In this document: piece after piece, positions 7,563 to 15,537 of the stretch
How positions within the stretch are numbered: position 1 is the first letter of the stretch
Layout: each line of letters opens with the position of its first letter
NCBI GenBank assembly: GCA_902794005.1
Contig: CADBFO010000017.1
Span: 1-64,000 of the forward strand
DNA: 64,000 nt
Direction: 5' to 3'
DNA from: an uncultured Bacteroidia bacterium
GTDB lineage: Bacteria > Bacteroidota > Bacteroidia > Bacteroidales > UBA932
The notes under the pieces: model-generated
Seen by the model: the letters and a program-made list of their open reading frames with translations, nothing else
What the model was told of the DNA's origin: nothing
Databases searched by the model: none
Program-made: the position numbers and the translations under genes

Positions 7563-9233
7563 GTGAAAAAAATAAGTTGGATTCTTTTTCTTCTCTTATC
7601 CGTATTTTTTTTCTCTTGCGTGGAAGAAAATACCGGAGGGAATGAAGCTGAAAAACCGGTAGCGGTAAAACTCCAGATTCTGCTGGCCGACGATGCCTTC
7701 CAATCCCTGAGACCCGGGGAAACCCTGCAGGTTGCCTATGAGGTGAAAACACCTCAGAATGTAACATATACGCTTTCTTCATACCACCCGGAAGGATGGA
7801 CGGTCACCCTCAGTGCGCCCAGCGGCAACAAGGGGACGATCAGCGTATCCCTTCCCGCCGGGGCTTCTGTCGGCCGGATGATGCTGGCAGCCAACGGCAG
7901 CGACGGCAGCTGCTTTGTGAAGGTGATCGGGGTGGGGGTCGGAAATGCCGGAACCGTGGATGCCTACGAAGCGGTGGACGCTTCCGGAGGTTCTCTGGAA
8001 CTGCCTTCCGGCGCCTCTTCCATCCGTATCACTTCTGCTGACGGCTGGGTTTCCCTGAACGGGAACCGCCTGGTCCTGGCCGAAAACTCCACCTATGACT
8101 CCCGGAAGGCCCAGGTCAGTTTTACCGTTGACAAGCGGAACTGCGAACTGAGCCTGGTCCAGGCCCAGAAAGATGCCATCGTCCTCACGGCCGATGAACT
8201 TGAGGCCCTTCCCGAAGGCGAAATCCTGCAGTTCGTGGTCCGCGCCAATGTGGAAGTGGAAGTCCGCTGCAATGCCGACTGGCTATCGCTTGCCGCCGCC
8301 ACCAAGGGGATGGAGGACAAGCCCTTCAACATCACGGTATCGCCCAATGAAACCGAGGAAACCCGCTCAGCGGTGATTTCCTTCACTTCCGGAGATCTCC
8401 TCCAGGAGCTTACCCTTACCCAGGCTCCTCTTCCTCCGCCCGTAAGCGGAGACTTTCTGCTGCTGACAGACGCCTCCATCTTGGAGCCGGGAGACCAGCT
8501 GATTGTCGTGAACCCGAAAGGGACCATGGCGATGAGCGCCCAGAACGGCACCTACCGCAGCCCCGTCGCCATAAGCCCGGAATATGATATCATCCGCAAT
8601 CCCGGAAGGGGAGTGGCGGTGATTACCTTGGGCGGAACATCCGGTGCCTGGGAGTTCGGCGTGACGGGCGGTTATCTCTCGGCCCCGTCCGAGGCCAAGA
8701 GCCAGCTGCTCACGGTGGAAACGCCGTCGGATTATGCCCGGTGGACCATTGAGGTGGCCGATGACGGAACCGCCGTCATCAAGTCGCTCGAGGGAAGCAG
8801 GAACCAGCTGTGCTACAATATGCGGGATATGCGCTTCTGCTGCTATCTGTCTTCCACTGCCAATGTGGTGGAAGTTACCTTGTACCACAAACCGGCCCGT
8901 CCCAAGTCCGTCACGGACAATGCCGATCCCGGTATCTATCTGGGCGGTCGGAACCATCGCATTTACCAGTCCGGTACGGACCAGCAAGTCCGTTCCTGTC
9001 AGGAGGGGCGGCTGCATTATGCCCTGGTGAACCCTGCCGGACGGGAGCAGATATCGATAGAGGGCTATCGGGAAGGACTTTCCCCCGGAGAATCCGTAAA
9101 GGTTCATGTCCTGTGGAAAAAGGGTTGGAATGTCCTCCTTTCCAGGGAGTTTGACTTTGTCCTGGAAAAAGAGGAAAACGGCAAGGTCTGGCTCGGAAAC
9201 GAAGTGGGCCAGGGCGTCATCATCAAAAAGTAA
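7563..9233 (+). CDS. BACON-domain lipoprotein
   Basis: Surface or periplasmic lipoprotein of 556 residues. The signal peptide ends at FFFSC (Cys19). At least two BACON-type beta-sandwich modules are suggested by the Bacteroidetes pattern of ADWLSL / ISFTSGDLLQELTLTQ followed by a short linker (about 120-205 and 207-290); these usually mediate carbohydrate or protein contacts. The C-terminal half (about 300-556) is beta-rich and not recognised. The start is GTG, four bases after the previous stop; no in-frame ATG gives a signal peptide. The next gene is a secreted M6 protease, and together they resemble a small secretion pair. Function inferred only. Confidence 0.75.
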   Translation: MKKISWILFLLLSVFFFSCVEENTGGNEAEKPVAVKLQILLADDAFQSLRPGETLQVAYEVKTPQNVTYTLSSYHPEGWTVTLSAPSGNKGTISVSLPAGASVGRMMLAANGSDGSCFVKVIGVGVGNAGTVDAYEAVDASGGSLELPSGASSIRITSADGWVSLNGNRLVLAENSTYDSRKAQVSFTVDKRNCELSLVQAQKDAIVLTADELEALPEGEILQFVVRANVEVEVRCNADWLSLAAATKGMEDKPFNITVSPNETEETRSAVISFTSGDLLQELTLTQAPLPPPVSGDFLLLTDASILEPGDQLIVVNPKGTMAMSAQNGTYRSPVAISPEYDIIRNPGRGVAVITLGGTSGAWEFGVTGGYLSAPSEAKSQLLTVETPSDYARWTIEVADDGTAVIKSLEGSRNQLCYNMRDMRFCCYLSSTANVVEVTLYHKPARPKSVTDNADPGIYLGGRNHRIYQSGTDQQVRSCQEGRLHYALVNPAGREQISIEGYREGLSPGESVKVHVLWKKGWNVLLSREFDFVLEKEENGKVWLGNEVGQGVIIKK

Positions 9234-9240
9234 CGAAGCC

Positions 9241-11043
9241 ATGAAAAAGATACTGTTGCTTGTAACGTTTGTGGCGCTCTCCCTGTCCGTGCTGGCCAAG
9301 CCGGCCAGACCGGGTTTCTTCCGATACGTCCAGCCGGACGGAAGCACGATCCTTATCCAGCGTCACGGTGACGAATGGGGCCACTGGACCACCGATGACA
9401 AGGGACGGGTGGTCGAACGGGGTGCCGACGGGTTCTATCGGCCCGTGGCCGGAATGACGCCGACGAAGGCCGCACAGGGAGCGGCAATCCGTGGCAAGGC
9501 TGCCCGGCAGAAGCGTGCATCGTCCCCGTCCCGGGCTCCGCTTGCCTTGGGAACGAAAAGGTTCTTGCTGGTGCTGGTGGAATTCAGCGACCTGGCTTTC
9601 ACGGCGGAGAATTCCCATGAAGCCTTTGACCGGATGATCAATCAGCCGGGCTATTCGGCCAACGGAGCGTCCGGAAGCGTCCGCGATTTCTATTTCGACA
9701 ATTCCCATGGCGTTTTCGAGCCCGTTTTTGACGTGTTCGGCCCCGTGAAACTGGAGAAAGAGATGGCCTATTACGGAGCGAATAACAAAGAAGGGAACGA
9801 CGAAAGGGCCAGTGAAGCGCTGCGGGACGCCCTTGCCATGCTGGACAAAGAAGTGGATTTTTCCCGCTACGACCAGGACAATGACGGCATCGTGGACCTG
9901 GTGTATATGATTTATGCCGGAAAGGGTGAGGCTGACGGCGGCGATGACGATTCCATCTGGCCGCACCAGTGGGACCTCCGGGCCGGCGGAATCGAACTCA
10001 CGCTCGACGGAAAGACCGTGGGCCGATATGCCTGCGGATCGGAACTGAACGGTTCCGGTGTCATGGACGGCATCGGGACGCTGTGCCATGAGTTCGGCCA
10101 TGCCTTGGGCCTGCCGGATTTCTACGACACGGATTACGATACCAACGGGCATGCCAGAACCCTTCTGGGCTATTCTGTCATGGATTTGGGTTCCTACAAC
10201 GACGGAGGTCGCACGCCTTATTTTAACATGGAAGAAAGGATTCTCCTGGGCTGGCTGGAGGAAGATGCCATCCCGGTGTTTACGAAAGACGGCGAATATA
10301 CCCTGGAACCCCTGGACAACAATGTGGCATACAAGACCCTCACGGATACGGAGGGTGAATATTTTGTCTTTGAGTGCCGTCCCCTCACGGGCTGGGACCG
10401 TTTTATCCCGGCACCCGGACTCATTGTCTATCATGTGGACAAGTCGGCCCGCCAGGTGAGCATCCTGGATGCGAACGGGCGCTCTTCCCAGCATACGGCC
10501 AAGGACCTCTGGGTAAACTGGTCTTACACCAATGCCATCAACGAGAACGGGGAACATCCCTGTTTCTATGTCGAGGCTTCCGCTGCCCCCGGTGATGTTT
10601 CCTTCGGCATGGAATACTACAGCGGTTACGGTTATTATTTCAATGACGGGTTCAACAAGCGTCTGCCCTTCCCGGGAGAGGACAAGGTGACCGAATACAT
10701 CCCGGTGAGTTGGAACGGGATTTTGTCGGATGTCAAAATCTCCGGGATAGCATTTGCCTCCGACCGTGTCACCTTTCAGGTACAGGGCCTCTCATCCGGC
10801 ATTCTGGACTATCCGGTCATCGCCAATCCGGGCGAGGGCCGATATCAGGCCGGCTCGCAGTTCAACCTCTCCCTTGTCCTGCCGGCAGCGTATGTTGCGG
10901 AAGAAGTGAAGTGGCTGTTCGATGGCACTCCGGTGAATACGGCATCCGTGACCCTTTCGGCCGGTACCCATGTCGTGGAGGCGCAGGTGAGCCTGGAGGG
11001 TGGCAGAAAAGACATTATTGCGCTGGAAATAGAAGTTGAGTAA
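9241..11043 (+). CDS. Secreted M6 family metalloprotease
   Basis: Zinc endopeptidase of the immune-inhibitor-A-like M6 family, predicted secreted (signal peptide MKKILLLVTFVALSLSVLA). The catalytic motif HEFGHALGLPDFYD (bases about 10087-10130), an extended HExxHxxGxxD, is intact. Upstream is the family segment FLLVLVEFSDLAF, and YDQDNDGIVDLVYMIYAG resembles the D/N-rich calcium-type loop. The last ~90 residues form a beta-rich Ig-like tail. 600 residues in all; start taken at the ATG that gives a signal peptide. Seven bases after the BACON gene, so cotranscription is likely. Substrate unknown. Confidence 0.88.
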   Translation: MKKILLLVTFVALSLSVLAKPARPGFFRYVQPDGSTILIQRHGDEWGHWTTDDKGRVVERGADGFYRPVAGMTPTKAAQGAAIRGKAARQKRASSPSRAPLALGTKRFLLVLVEFSDLAFTAENSHEAFDRMINQPGYSANGASGSVRDFYFDNSHGVFEPVFDVFGPVKLEKEMAYYGANNKEGNDERASEALRDALAMLDKEVDFSRYDQDNDGIVDLVYMIYAGKGEADGGDDDSIWPHQWDLRAGGIELTLDGKTVGRYACGSELNGSGVMDGIGTLCHEFGHALGLPDFYDTDYDTNGHARTLLGYSVMDLGSYNDGGRTPYFNMEERILLGWLEEDAIPVFTKDGEYTLEPLDNNVAYKTLTDTEGEYFVFECRPLTGWDRFIPAPGLIVYHVDKSARQVSILDANGRSSQHTAKDLWVNWSYTNAINENGEHPCFYVEASAAPGDVSFGMEYYSGYGYYFNDGFNKRLPFPGEDKVTEYIPVSWNGILSDVKISGIAFASDRVTFQVQGLSSGILDYPVIANPGEGRYQAGSQFNLSLVLPAAYVAEEVKWLFDGTPVNTASVTLSAGTHVVEAQVSLEGGRKDIIALEIEVE

Positions 11044-11060
11044 AAAAGATTCCAAATTAT

Positions 11061-11091
11061 TTTGGATGCTAATTTTTTTTTCTTACCTTTG
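11061..11091 (+). promoter_or_regulatory. Promoter of tRNA-Glu/rpsT/tRNA-Pro
   Basis: TTTG at 11061-11064 and TACCTTTG at 11084-11091 are separated by 19 bases, a textbook match to the Bacteroidetes housekeeping promoter. Transcription would begin a few bases before the mature tRNA-Glu. Confidence 0.85.
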
Positions 11092-11104
11092 CAGTCCCAA
11101 GTTT

Positions 11105-11179
11105 GGTGGGTTCGTATAACGGTTAGTACTCGGGATTTTCATTCCCGCAATAGGAGTTCGATTCTCCTACCCACTCCCA
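11105..11179 (+). tRNA. tRNA-Glu (anticodon TTC)
   Basis: Cloverleaf readable by eye: acceptor GGTGGGT pairs with ACCCACT (one G-T pair), and the anticodon arm CGGGA-TTTTCAT-TCCCG gives anticodon TTC. The T arm is AGGAG-TTCGATT-CTCCT. The CCA end is encoded directly after discriminator C. First gene of a tRNA-rpsT-tRNA unit. Confidence 0.95.
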
Positions 11180-11204
11180 CTACCAAATATAAAAAAGTAA
11201 AATA

Positions 11205-11459
11205 ATGGCAAACACTAAATCCGCCCAGCGTGCCGCGCGTCAGAGCGAGCGACACAGACTGCATAACAAGTATTATGCAAAAACAACGAGGAACGCCATT
11301 CGCGACCTCCGTAACACAACCGATAAGGCAGCAGCCCAGGAGAATGCCCCCAAGGTCTATGCCATGATTGACAAACTCGCAAAGATCGGGGTTATCCACA
11401 AAAACAAAGCGGCCAACCTCAAGAGCGGTCTCCAAGTGTATATTAACAAGCTCGCCTAA
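11205..11459 (+). CDS. rpsT: 30S ribosomal protein S20
   Basis: Primary 16S rRNA-binding protein of the small ribosomal subunit, binding near the 5' domain and helix 44. The 84-residue, strongly basic, Ala-rich helical protein begins [21 protein letters not shown], the usual S20 start. It continues with the conserved [19 protein letters not shown]-like stretch and the segment ending [12 protein letters not shown]. It lies between tRNA-Glu and tRNA-Pro and probably shares the promoter at 11061-11091. No strong ribosome-binding site is visible, as is usual for this phylum. Confidence 0.97.
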   Translation: MANTKSAQRAARQSERHRLHNKYYAKTTRNAIRDLRNTTDKAAAQENAPKVYAMIDKLAKIGVIHKNKAANLKSGLQVYINKLA

Positions 11460-11481
11460 GGGCTTGTTTTTTATCGGGAAT

Positions 11482-11557
11482 CGGGATGTAGCGCAGTTGG
11501 TAGCGCACTACGTTCGGGACGTAGGGGTCGCTCGTTCGAGTCGAGTCATCCCGACCA
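11482..11557 (+). tRNA. tRNA-Pro (anticodon CGG)
   Basis: Acceptor CGGGATG pairs with CATCCCG. The anticodon arm CTACG-TTCGGGA-CGTAG gives anticodon CGG, reading codon CCG. The T arm follows with TTCGAGT, then discriminator A and an encoded CCA. Sits just after rpsT and ahead of a strong terminator hairpin. Confidence 0.93.
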
Positions 11558-11562
11558 AAATA

Positions 11563-11588
11563 ACAGCCAGGCTTTCGGGCCTGGCTGT
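11563..11588. terminator. Hairpin terminator after tRNA-Pro
   Basis: A perfect 10-bp stem ACAGCCAGGC / GCCTGGCTGT with a six-base loop lies six bases after the tRNA. There is little poly-T on the plus strand. It lies between convergent units (the sugar transporter ends at 11613) and may end transcription from both sides. Confidence 0.75.
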
Positions 11589-11612
11589 ATTGCGTTAATG
11601 GGGAGGCTGTTG

Positions 11613-12635
11613 TTAATTTCCGGCAATCACGATGCAGGCGAGGCCTGCGATGAACAGACAGAACATGAGGGCCAGCATGCCGTAAACATTTTTTCCGGCG
11701 CCCTTGAACTCTTTCCAGATGAAGACGCCCCAGATGGCGGCAATCATGGGCGCGCCCTGTCCCAGTGCATAGGAGACGGCAGGACCGGCCTTTTCTGCGG
11801 TAATGTAGCTGAGGGCCGTTCCCAGGCACCAGATGGCGCCGCCCAGCATGCCCACAAGGTGGGTCTTGAAGTCTCCGGAGAAGTATTCCTTATATGATAC
11901 GGGAGAGCCTACGAAGGGTTTCCGCATCACAAGGGTATTGAATACGAAGTTGCTCAGGAGGACACCGAGGGTGAAAATGACGATGGCCGTATAGGGTGTA
12001 ACCTTGCCTGCGGCGGGGCTTACGAAGTTGGTCGTATCCATGGCCCGCATCACGAAGGAGGAGAAGAAGGACATCACCACGCCGGCAATCAGGGCCAGGA
12101 TAATGCCCTTGCGCTGATCGGCCTTGGAAATGCCGCTGTCTCCCTTGCGGCTGGCTGCCATGCCGTTGCAGACGATGGCGCAGACAACCAGGGCCACCCC
12201 GATGGCCAGAAGCACAAGATTGCCGGTTTTGGAACCCTGTTGCACCGCGACCCGGTAGTTGTTGACGACGCCCAGCACCAGGGCCAGTCCCACTCCCAGC
12301 GGGAAGGCGACGGAAAGTCCGGCGATGGATGTGGATGCGGAAAGCAGGATGTTGGATGCATTGAAAATGACGCCGCCCAACAGAATCCACAGGATGCTGG
12401 ATTGGGAGGCTTGTGCAAGGTCTGTCAGGAACGGACGCCCTTGGGAACCGATGCTGCCGGCCGTAAAGGCGAGAAGCAGGGCGAAGAGAACCATCCCTAT
12501 TACATAATCCCAATAGAACAATTCATACCTCCAGCTTTTGGCGGCCAGTTTCTGGGTGTTTCCCCACGAGCCCCAGCAGAGCATGGTGACAAAGCACAGG
12601 ATGACGGCTAATGCATAACTGTTGACGATAAACAT
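11613..12635 (-). CDS. GRP-family sugar transporter (drug/metabolite superfamily)
   Basis: Inner-membrane sugar uptake protein with about ten transmembrane helices over 340 residues, of the glucose/ribose porter (GRP) family. The N-terminal signature YALAVILCFVTMLCWGSWGN is family-like (CWGSW motif), and the protein ends in a final hydrophobic helix (FCLFIAGLACIVIAGN). It lies 14 bases downstream of ribokinase on the same strand, which points to ribose or a related pentose as substrate (inference from context). Convergent with tRNA-Pro. An EamA protein at 31184-32086 is a distant structural relative. Confidence 0.85.
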   Translation of the reverse strand: MFIVNSYALAVILCFVTMLCWGSWGNTQKLAAKSWRYELFYWDYVIGMVLFALLLAFTAGSIGSQGRPFLTDLAQASQSSILWILLGGVIFNASNILLSASTSIAGLSVAFPLGVGLALVLGVVNNYRVAVQQGSKTGNLVLLAIGVALVVCAIVCNGMAASRKGDSGISKADQRKGIILALIAGVVMSFFSSFVMRAMDTTNFVSPAAGKVTPYTAIVIFTLGVLLSNFVFNTLVMRKPFVGSPVSYKEYFSGDFKTHLVGMLGGAIWCLGTALSYITAEKAGPAVSYALGQGAPMIAAIWGVFIWKEFKGAGKNVYGMLALMFCLFIAGLACIVIAGN

Positions 12636-12649
12636 GACTTATTAAATTT

Positions 12650-13576
12650 TTAGAAATTCATTTTGGCAAGAAGGGCATCAACTTCGGGCCGATGCGGTAC
12701 GCCACTTTGGGCGCCCGGGCGCGTGACGGCAATGGAAGAAGCCAGGGTGGCAAAACGGGCGGCATCCGTCAGCGACTTTCCTTCGGAGAGCGCCGTCACC
12801 AATGCGCCGTTGTAAACGTCTCCGGCACCGACGGTGTCCACGGCCGCCACCTTGCGGGCAGGAACAAATTCGCGTGACGCGGAGTTGCAGACGACAGACC
12901 CGGAACAGCCCAGGGTAACGATGACATTCTGAACACCTTGCGACAAAAGGAAATCCGCCGCCCGGAATGCATCTTCGGCCGAGCCGATTTTGATGCCGGT
13001 CAGTTTTTCGGCCTCCGTTTCATTGGGAGTGATGAGCCACAGTTTGCGGAGTACCTCCGCGGGAATGGCTTCCGAAATGGGGGCGGGGTTCAGAATCACT
13101 TTGATTCCTTTCTGGAAGGCGACATCCACGGCGTGGTAAACGCTTTGGAGAGGAATCTCCAGCTGCATCAGCAGCCAGGAAGCTTCTGCCAGGGCGCTCT
13201 CTGCCGCGTCGATGTCTTCGGGGAGCAGTTCCCGGTTGGCCCCGGGCGCCACAGCAATGCAGTTTTCTCCGTCATCGGCCACAAAAATGAGCGCTGTACC
13301 GGTAGGGGAGGTGGTGCTGAATTTCATCAGGTCCGTGTGAATGCCGTCCCGGGCGAAGACCTCGCGGAGCATGCGCCCCTGCATATCGTCTCCCACGCAG
13401 GTGAGGAACTGAACGTCGCCGCCCAATCGGGCGGCCGATACAGCCTGGTTGGCTCCCTTTCCGCCGTTGGCCTGTAAGAATCGGCCGTCTCCGATGGTCT
13501 CACCGGGCCGGGGAAGGGTTTTGACATAGGCAGTCATATCGATGTTGGAGCTGCCTGCAACAAGTATTTTTCCCAT
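12650..13576 (-). CDS. rbsK: Ribokinase (PfkB family)
   Basis: Phosphorylates D-ribose to ribose 5-phosphate using ATP, joining ribose uptake to the pentose phosphate pathway. The 308-residue protein has both PfkB signatures: GGKGANQAVSAARLGG near residue 40 (substrate side) and DTVGAGDVYNGALV near 250 (anion hole GAGD with the catalytic Asp). The N-terminal VAGSSNIDMTAYV matches ribokinases. First gene of a two-gene operon with the GRP transporter, under the promoter at 13597-13628. Confidence 0.92.
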   Translation of the reverse strand: MGKILVAGSSNIDMTAYVKTLPRPGETIGDGRFLQANGGKGANQAVSAARLGGDVQFLTCVGDDMQGRMLREVFARDGIHTDLMKFSTTSPTGTALIFVADDGENCIAVAPGANRELLPEDIDAAESALAEASWLLMQLEIPLQSVYHAVDVAFQKGIKVILNPAPISEAIPAEVLRKLWLITPNETEAEKLTGIKIGSAEDAFRAADFLLSQGVQNVIVTLGCSGSVVCNSASREFVPARKVAAVDTVGAGDVYNGALVTALSEGKSLTDAARFATLASSIAVTRPGAQSGVPHRPEVDALLAKMNF

Positions 13577-13596
13577 ATACTATTCTTTTATCCATA

Positions 13597-13628
13597 TAAA
13601 GATAGTGTGGAAAAATCAAAAACCCAAA
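13597..13628 (-). promoter_or_regulatory. Promoter of rbsK operon
   Basis: On the minus strand TTTG (13625-13628) lies 20 bases from TATCTTTA (13597-13604), one base off the -7 consensus. The ribokinase ATG is 20 bases downstream. Confidence 0.65.
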
Positions 13629-13644
13629 TATTTTCGGTATATGC

Positions 13645-13677
13645 GCAAAAAAACCACCTGCATTTCTGTAGGTGGTT
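13645..13677 (-). terminator. Intrinsic terminator of tRNA-Asn
   Basis: An 11-bp stem (13652-13662 with 13667-13677, one G-T pair) with a four-base loop is followed on the minus strand by seven T residues, just after the tRNA-Asn 3' end. Confidence 0.85.
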
Positions 13678-13684
13678 CCGGGAG

Positions 13685-13758
13685 CTCCCCCTGTTGGACT
13701 TGAACCAACGACCCTCTGATTAACAGTCAGATGCTCTAACCAACTGAGCTAAGGAGGA
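13685..13758 (-). tRNA. tRNA-Asn (anticodon GTT)
   Basis: On the minus strand acceptor TCCTCCT pairs with AGGGGGA (one T-G pair). The anticodon arm CTGACTGTTAATCAG places GTT in the loop. T arm GTTGG-TTCAAGT-CCAAC. Discriminator G; CCA is not encoded. Confidence 0.95.
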
Positions 13759-13786
13759 ATTTTCCGTTATTTCCGTAACGGGATTG

Positions 13787-13817
13787 CAAAGGTACAACCT
13801 TTTTTGGATTCTCCAAA
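13787..13817 (-). promoter_or_regulatory. Promoter of tRNA-Asn
   Basis: TTTG (complement of 13814-13817) and TACCTTTG (complement of 13787-13794) are 19 bases apart, the same -7 sequence and spacing as the tRNA-Glu promoter. Confidence 0.8.
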
Positions 13818-13849
13818 GGTTTTGCAGAATTTTTTCAAAGGATTTTTTG

Positions 13850-13857
13850 TATATTTG
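13850..13857 (+). promoter_or_regulatory. -7 box of the HU-like gene
   Basis: TATATTTG, an exact -7 consensus, ends 28 bases before the ATG of the HU-like gene. The nearest TTTG upstream (13821) is 25 bases away, longer than usual. Confidence 0.55.
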
Positions 13858-13885
13858 TGAATTAAACCAATCTAAAACAAGTAAG

Positions 13886-14734
13886 ATGGATATCGACCTC
13901 CTTGCCAAAATGGTGAAAGAAGTGGTGATGGACCATGACAGTGTCACGCTTCCCGGTGTAGGTTGTTTTGTAACAGAACTTGTTCCGGCTACCTTTGCCG
14001 ACAGGGGATATACCATCTTGCCCCCGTATCGTCGCCTCTTTTTCACGCCCAGGCAGGGCGATGACACGTTGCTGGTGGATTTGTACGCCAAGGCCAATTC
14101 CGTCCCCAAAGCCGATGCCAACCGCATCCTCACCGATTTCCTCACGGAAATGAAAGAGGTGCTAAAGGTAAAGAAGACCATCGTTTTCCCGGGCCTGGGC
14201 CGTCTCAGGGCCACCCGCGAGAATCATTTCTTCTTTGTGGCCGACGAAGATCTGGACATTTATCCGTCCGGTTTCGGTCTGCAGCCCATCTCCCTCAAAA
14301 CCCATGAGGAAACCAAGGAAGAAGTGGAGCAGGCGGTGTCTTCCCTCGCCGAGATGCTGGAAGTGGCCCCCGCTCCCGAAGCTGAAAACGAGCCTGTGGC
14401 GGAGCCGGAGCCTGTTGCGGAGCCCGAGCCTGTTGCGGAACTTGAGCCTGTGGCAGAGCCTGAGCCCGTGGCGGAACCCGAACCCGTTGCGGAGCCGGAA
14501 CCCGTTGCAGAGCCTGAACCTGTTGCGGAGCCGGAACCTGTTGCAGAACCTGAGCCCGTGGCGGAGCCTGGGAAGAAGGGAAAGGCAGGAAAGGTGATTC
14601 TGCGGATTCTGCTGGTTCTGCTGGTGATTCTGGCTGTTCTTGCGATCGCACTTGCGGTGACGGGACGAGTGGCCCCGGAGTGGCTGGATTCTTTCCTGTA
14701 TTCTCCGGAAGAACTTGAAATTCTCCATAAATAG
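13886..14734 (+). CDS. HU-CCDC81-like protein with PEPVA repeat and C-terminal membrane helix
   Basis: 282-residue protein. The first ~120 residues look like the tandem HU-type module of Bacteroidetes HU-CCDC81/SPOR proteins ([16 protein letters not shown], then [17 protein letters not shown]). It continues with a linker, ten tandem six-residue EPVAEP units (about residues 169-228), a basic patch GKKGKAGK and one transmembrane helix (about 236-262). The expected C-terminal SPOR domain is absent; only ~20 residues follow the helix. A DNA-binding or nucleoid role at the membrane is inference. Start chosen at [10 protein letters not shown], downstream of the TATATTTG box. Confidence 0.7.
   Translation: MDIDLLAKMVKEVVMDHDSVTLPGVGCFVTELVPATFADRGYTILPPYRRLFFTPRQGDDTLLVDLYAKANSVPKADANRILTDFLTEMKEVLKVKKTIVFPGLGRLRATRENHFFFVADEDLDIYPSGFGLQPISLKTHEETKEEVEQAVSSLAEMLEVAPAPEAENEPVAEPEPVAEPEPVAELEPVAEPEPVAEPEPVAEPEPVAEPEPVAEPEPVAEPEPVAEPGKKGKAGKVILRILLVLLVILAVLAIALAVTGRVAPEWLDSFLYSPEELEILHK
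14390..14569 (+). repeat. 18-bp coding minisatellite (EPVAEP x10)
   Basis: Ten in-frame 18-base units encode EPVAEP (one unit has EL). Third-codon positions vary between units, so the array is old or under protein-level selection rather than freshly expanded. Pro/Glu/Val/Ala repeats often span the periplasm or act as rigid spacers. Confidence 0.9.
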
Positions 14735-14768
14735 TGCTATCTTCGCGGTCCCAAAAAGTAGTGTAAGC

Positions 14769-15536
14769 ATGAAACCTGTGAGCCGTGAAAGTTATAAGTT
14801 CCGTCAAGATGTCTGCAAGTTCCGTCAAGATGTCTGCATCCCTTGCTATCAGACCAATGACAAAACCCTTCTGAGGCCATCCGCCTTTATGGATCTGGCC
14901 CAGGAAATCGCCTACTGGGCGGCGCAGGAGCTGGGTTTCGGCTACGACACGCTCCACATCCACCATACGGCCTGGGTACTTACCCGCATGCATGTCCGTT
15001 TCAGCAAAGCTGTTGCGTGGAGAGATTCAGTGTCCCTCTACACCTGGCATAAAGGCGCCGGCGGCCTGTTCTACCTCAGGGACTTCGACCTCCGGGGAGA
15101 GAACGGGGAATCCTGCGTGACGGCTACCAGTTCCTGGGTGGTCATCAATGAGGAAACCCGCCGCCTGGTGCGTCCGGAAGAGATGGCCCACCTTCTCCAG
15201 GTGGACGATGATGTGGACGACGCCATCGTGGAACCGGCCCCTAAAATCGTCTTGCCGAAAGGCATGGTCCCCGAGCTGGCCGGAGAGCACACGGTGGCAT
15301 TTTCGGACATTGACCTCATCGGCCATACCAACAATGCCCGCTATGCGGTCTGGGCCATGGATTGCCTGCCTTTCGAGGAGGCCGAAAAGCCTCTCCGGGA
15401 ATTGTATATCAATTTTAACAAAGAGACCAAGGCCGGCGAAACGGTAGAACTTCTCCGCCTCAAGGACGGAGATGCCTGGTATGTGGAGGGCCGCGTGGAT
15501 GGGAAGTCCTGTTTTGTGGTAAAAATGGAATTCTGA
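14769..15536 (+). CDS. Acyl-ACP thioesterase
   Basis: Releases free fatty acids from acyl carrier protein in the cytoplasm. The 255-residue length and double hot-dog layout fit the acyl-ACP thioesterase family. Visible features: the N-terminal hot dog with LRPSAFMDLAQEIAYWAAQELG and TAWVLTRMHVRF, and the second half with FSDIDLIGHTNNARYAVWAMD (the N/D-containing segment that carries catalytic residues in the C-terminal fold). Start at MKPVSRESYKF. An exact 21-base tandem duplication (14796-14837) repeats KFRQDVC near the N-terminus. One base before the next gene. Confidence 0.88.
   Translation: MKPVSRESYKFRQDVCKFRQDVCIPCYQTNDKTLLRPSAFMDLAQEIAYWAAQELGFGYDTLHIHHTAWVLTRMHVRFSKAVAWRDSVSLYTWHKGAGGLFYLRDFDLRGENGESCVTATSSWVVINEETRRLVRPEEMAHLLQVDDDVDDAIVEPAPKIVLPKGMVPELAGEHTVAFSDIDLIGHTNNARYAVWAMDCLPFEEAEKPLRELYINFNKETKAGETVELLRLKDGDAWYVEGRVDGKSCFVVKMEF
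14796..14837 (+). repeat. Perfect 21-bp tandem duplication inside the thioesterase
   Basis: Unit AAGTTCCGTCAAGATGTCTGC is present twice with no mismatch, giving KFRQDVC-KFRQDVC in frame. Complete identity suggests a recent slippage or duplication. Confidence 0.95.
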
Positions 15537-15537
15537 C

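Noticed and set aside
14390-14569. Possible CRISPR-like or direct repeat array
   Set aside because: The 18-base units are in frame, vary at third positions, have no spacers, and encode EPVAEP.
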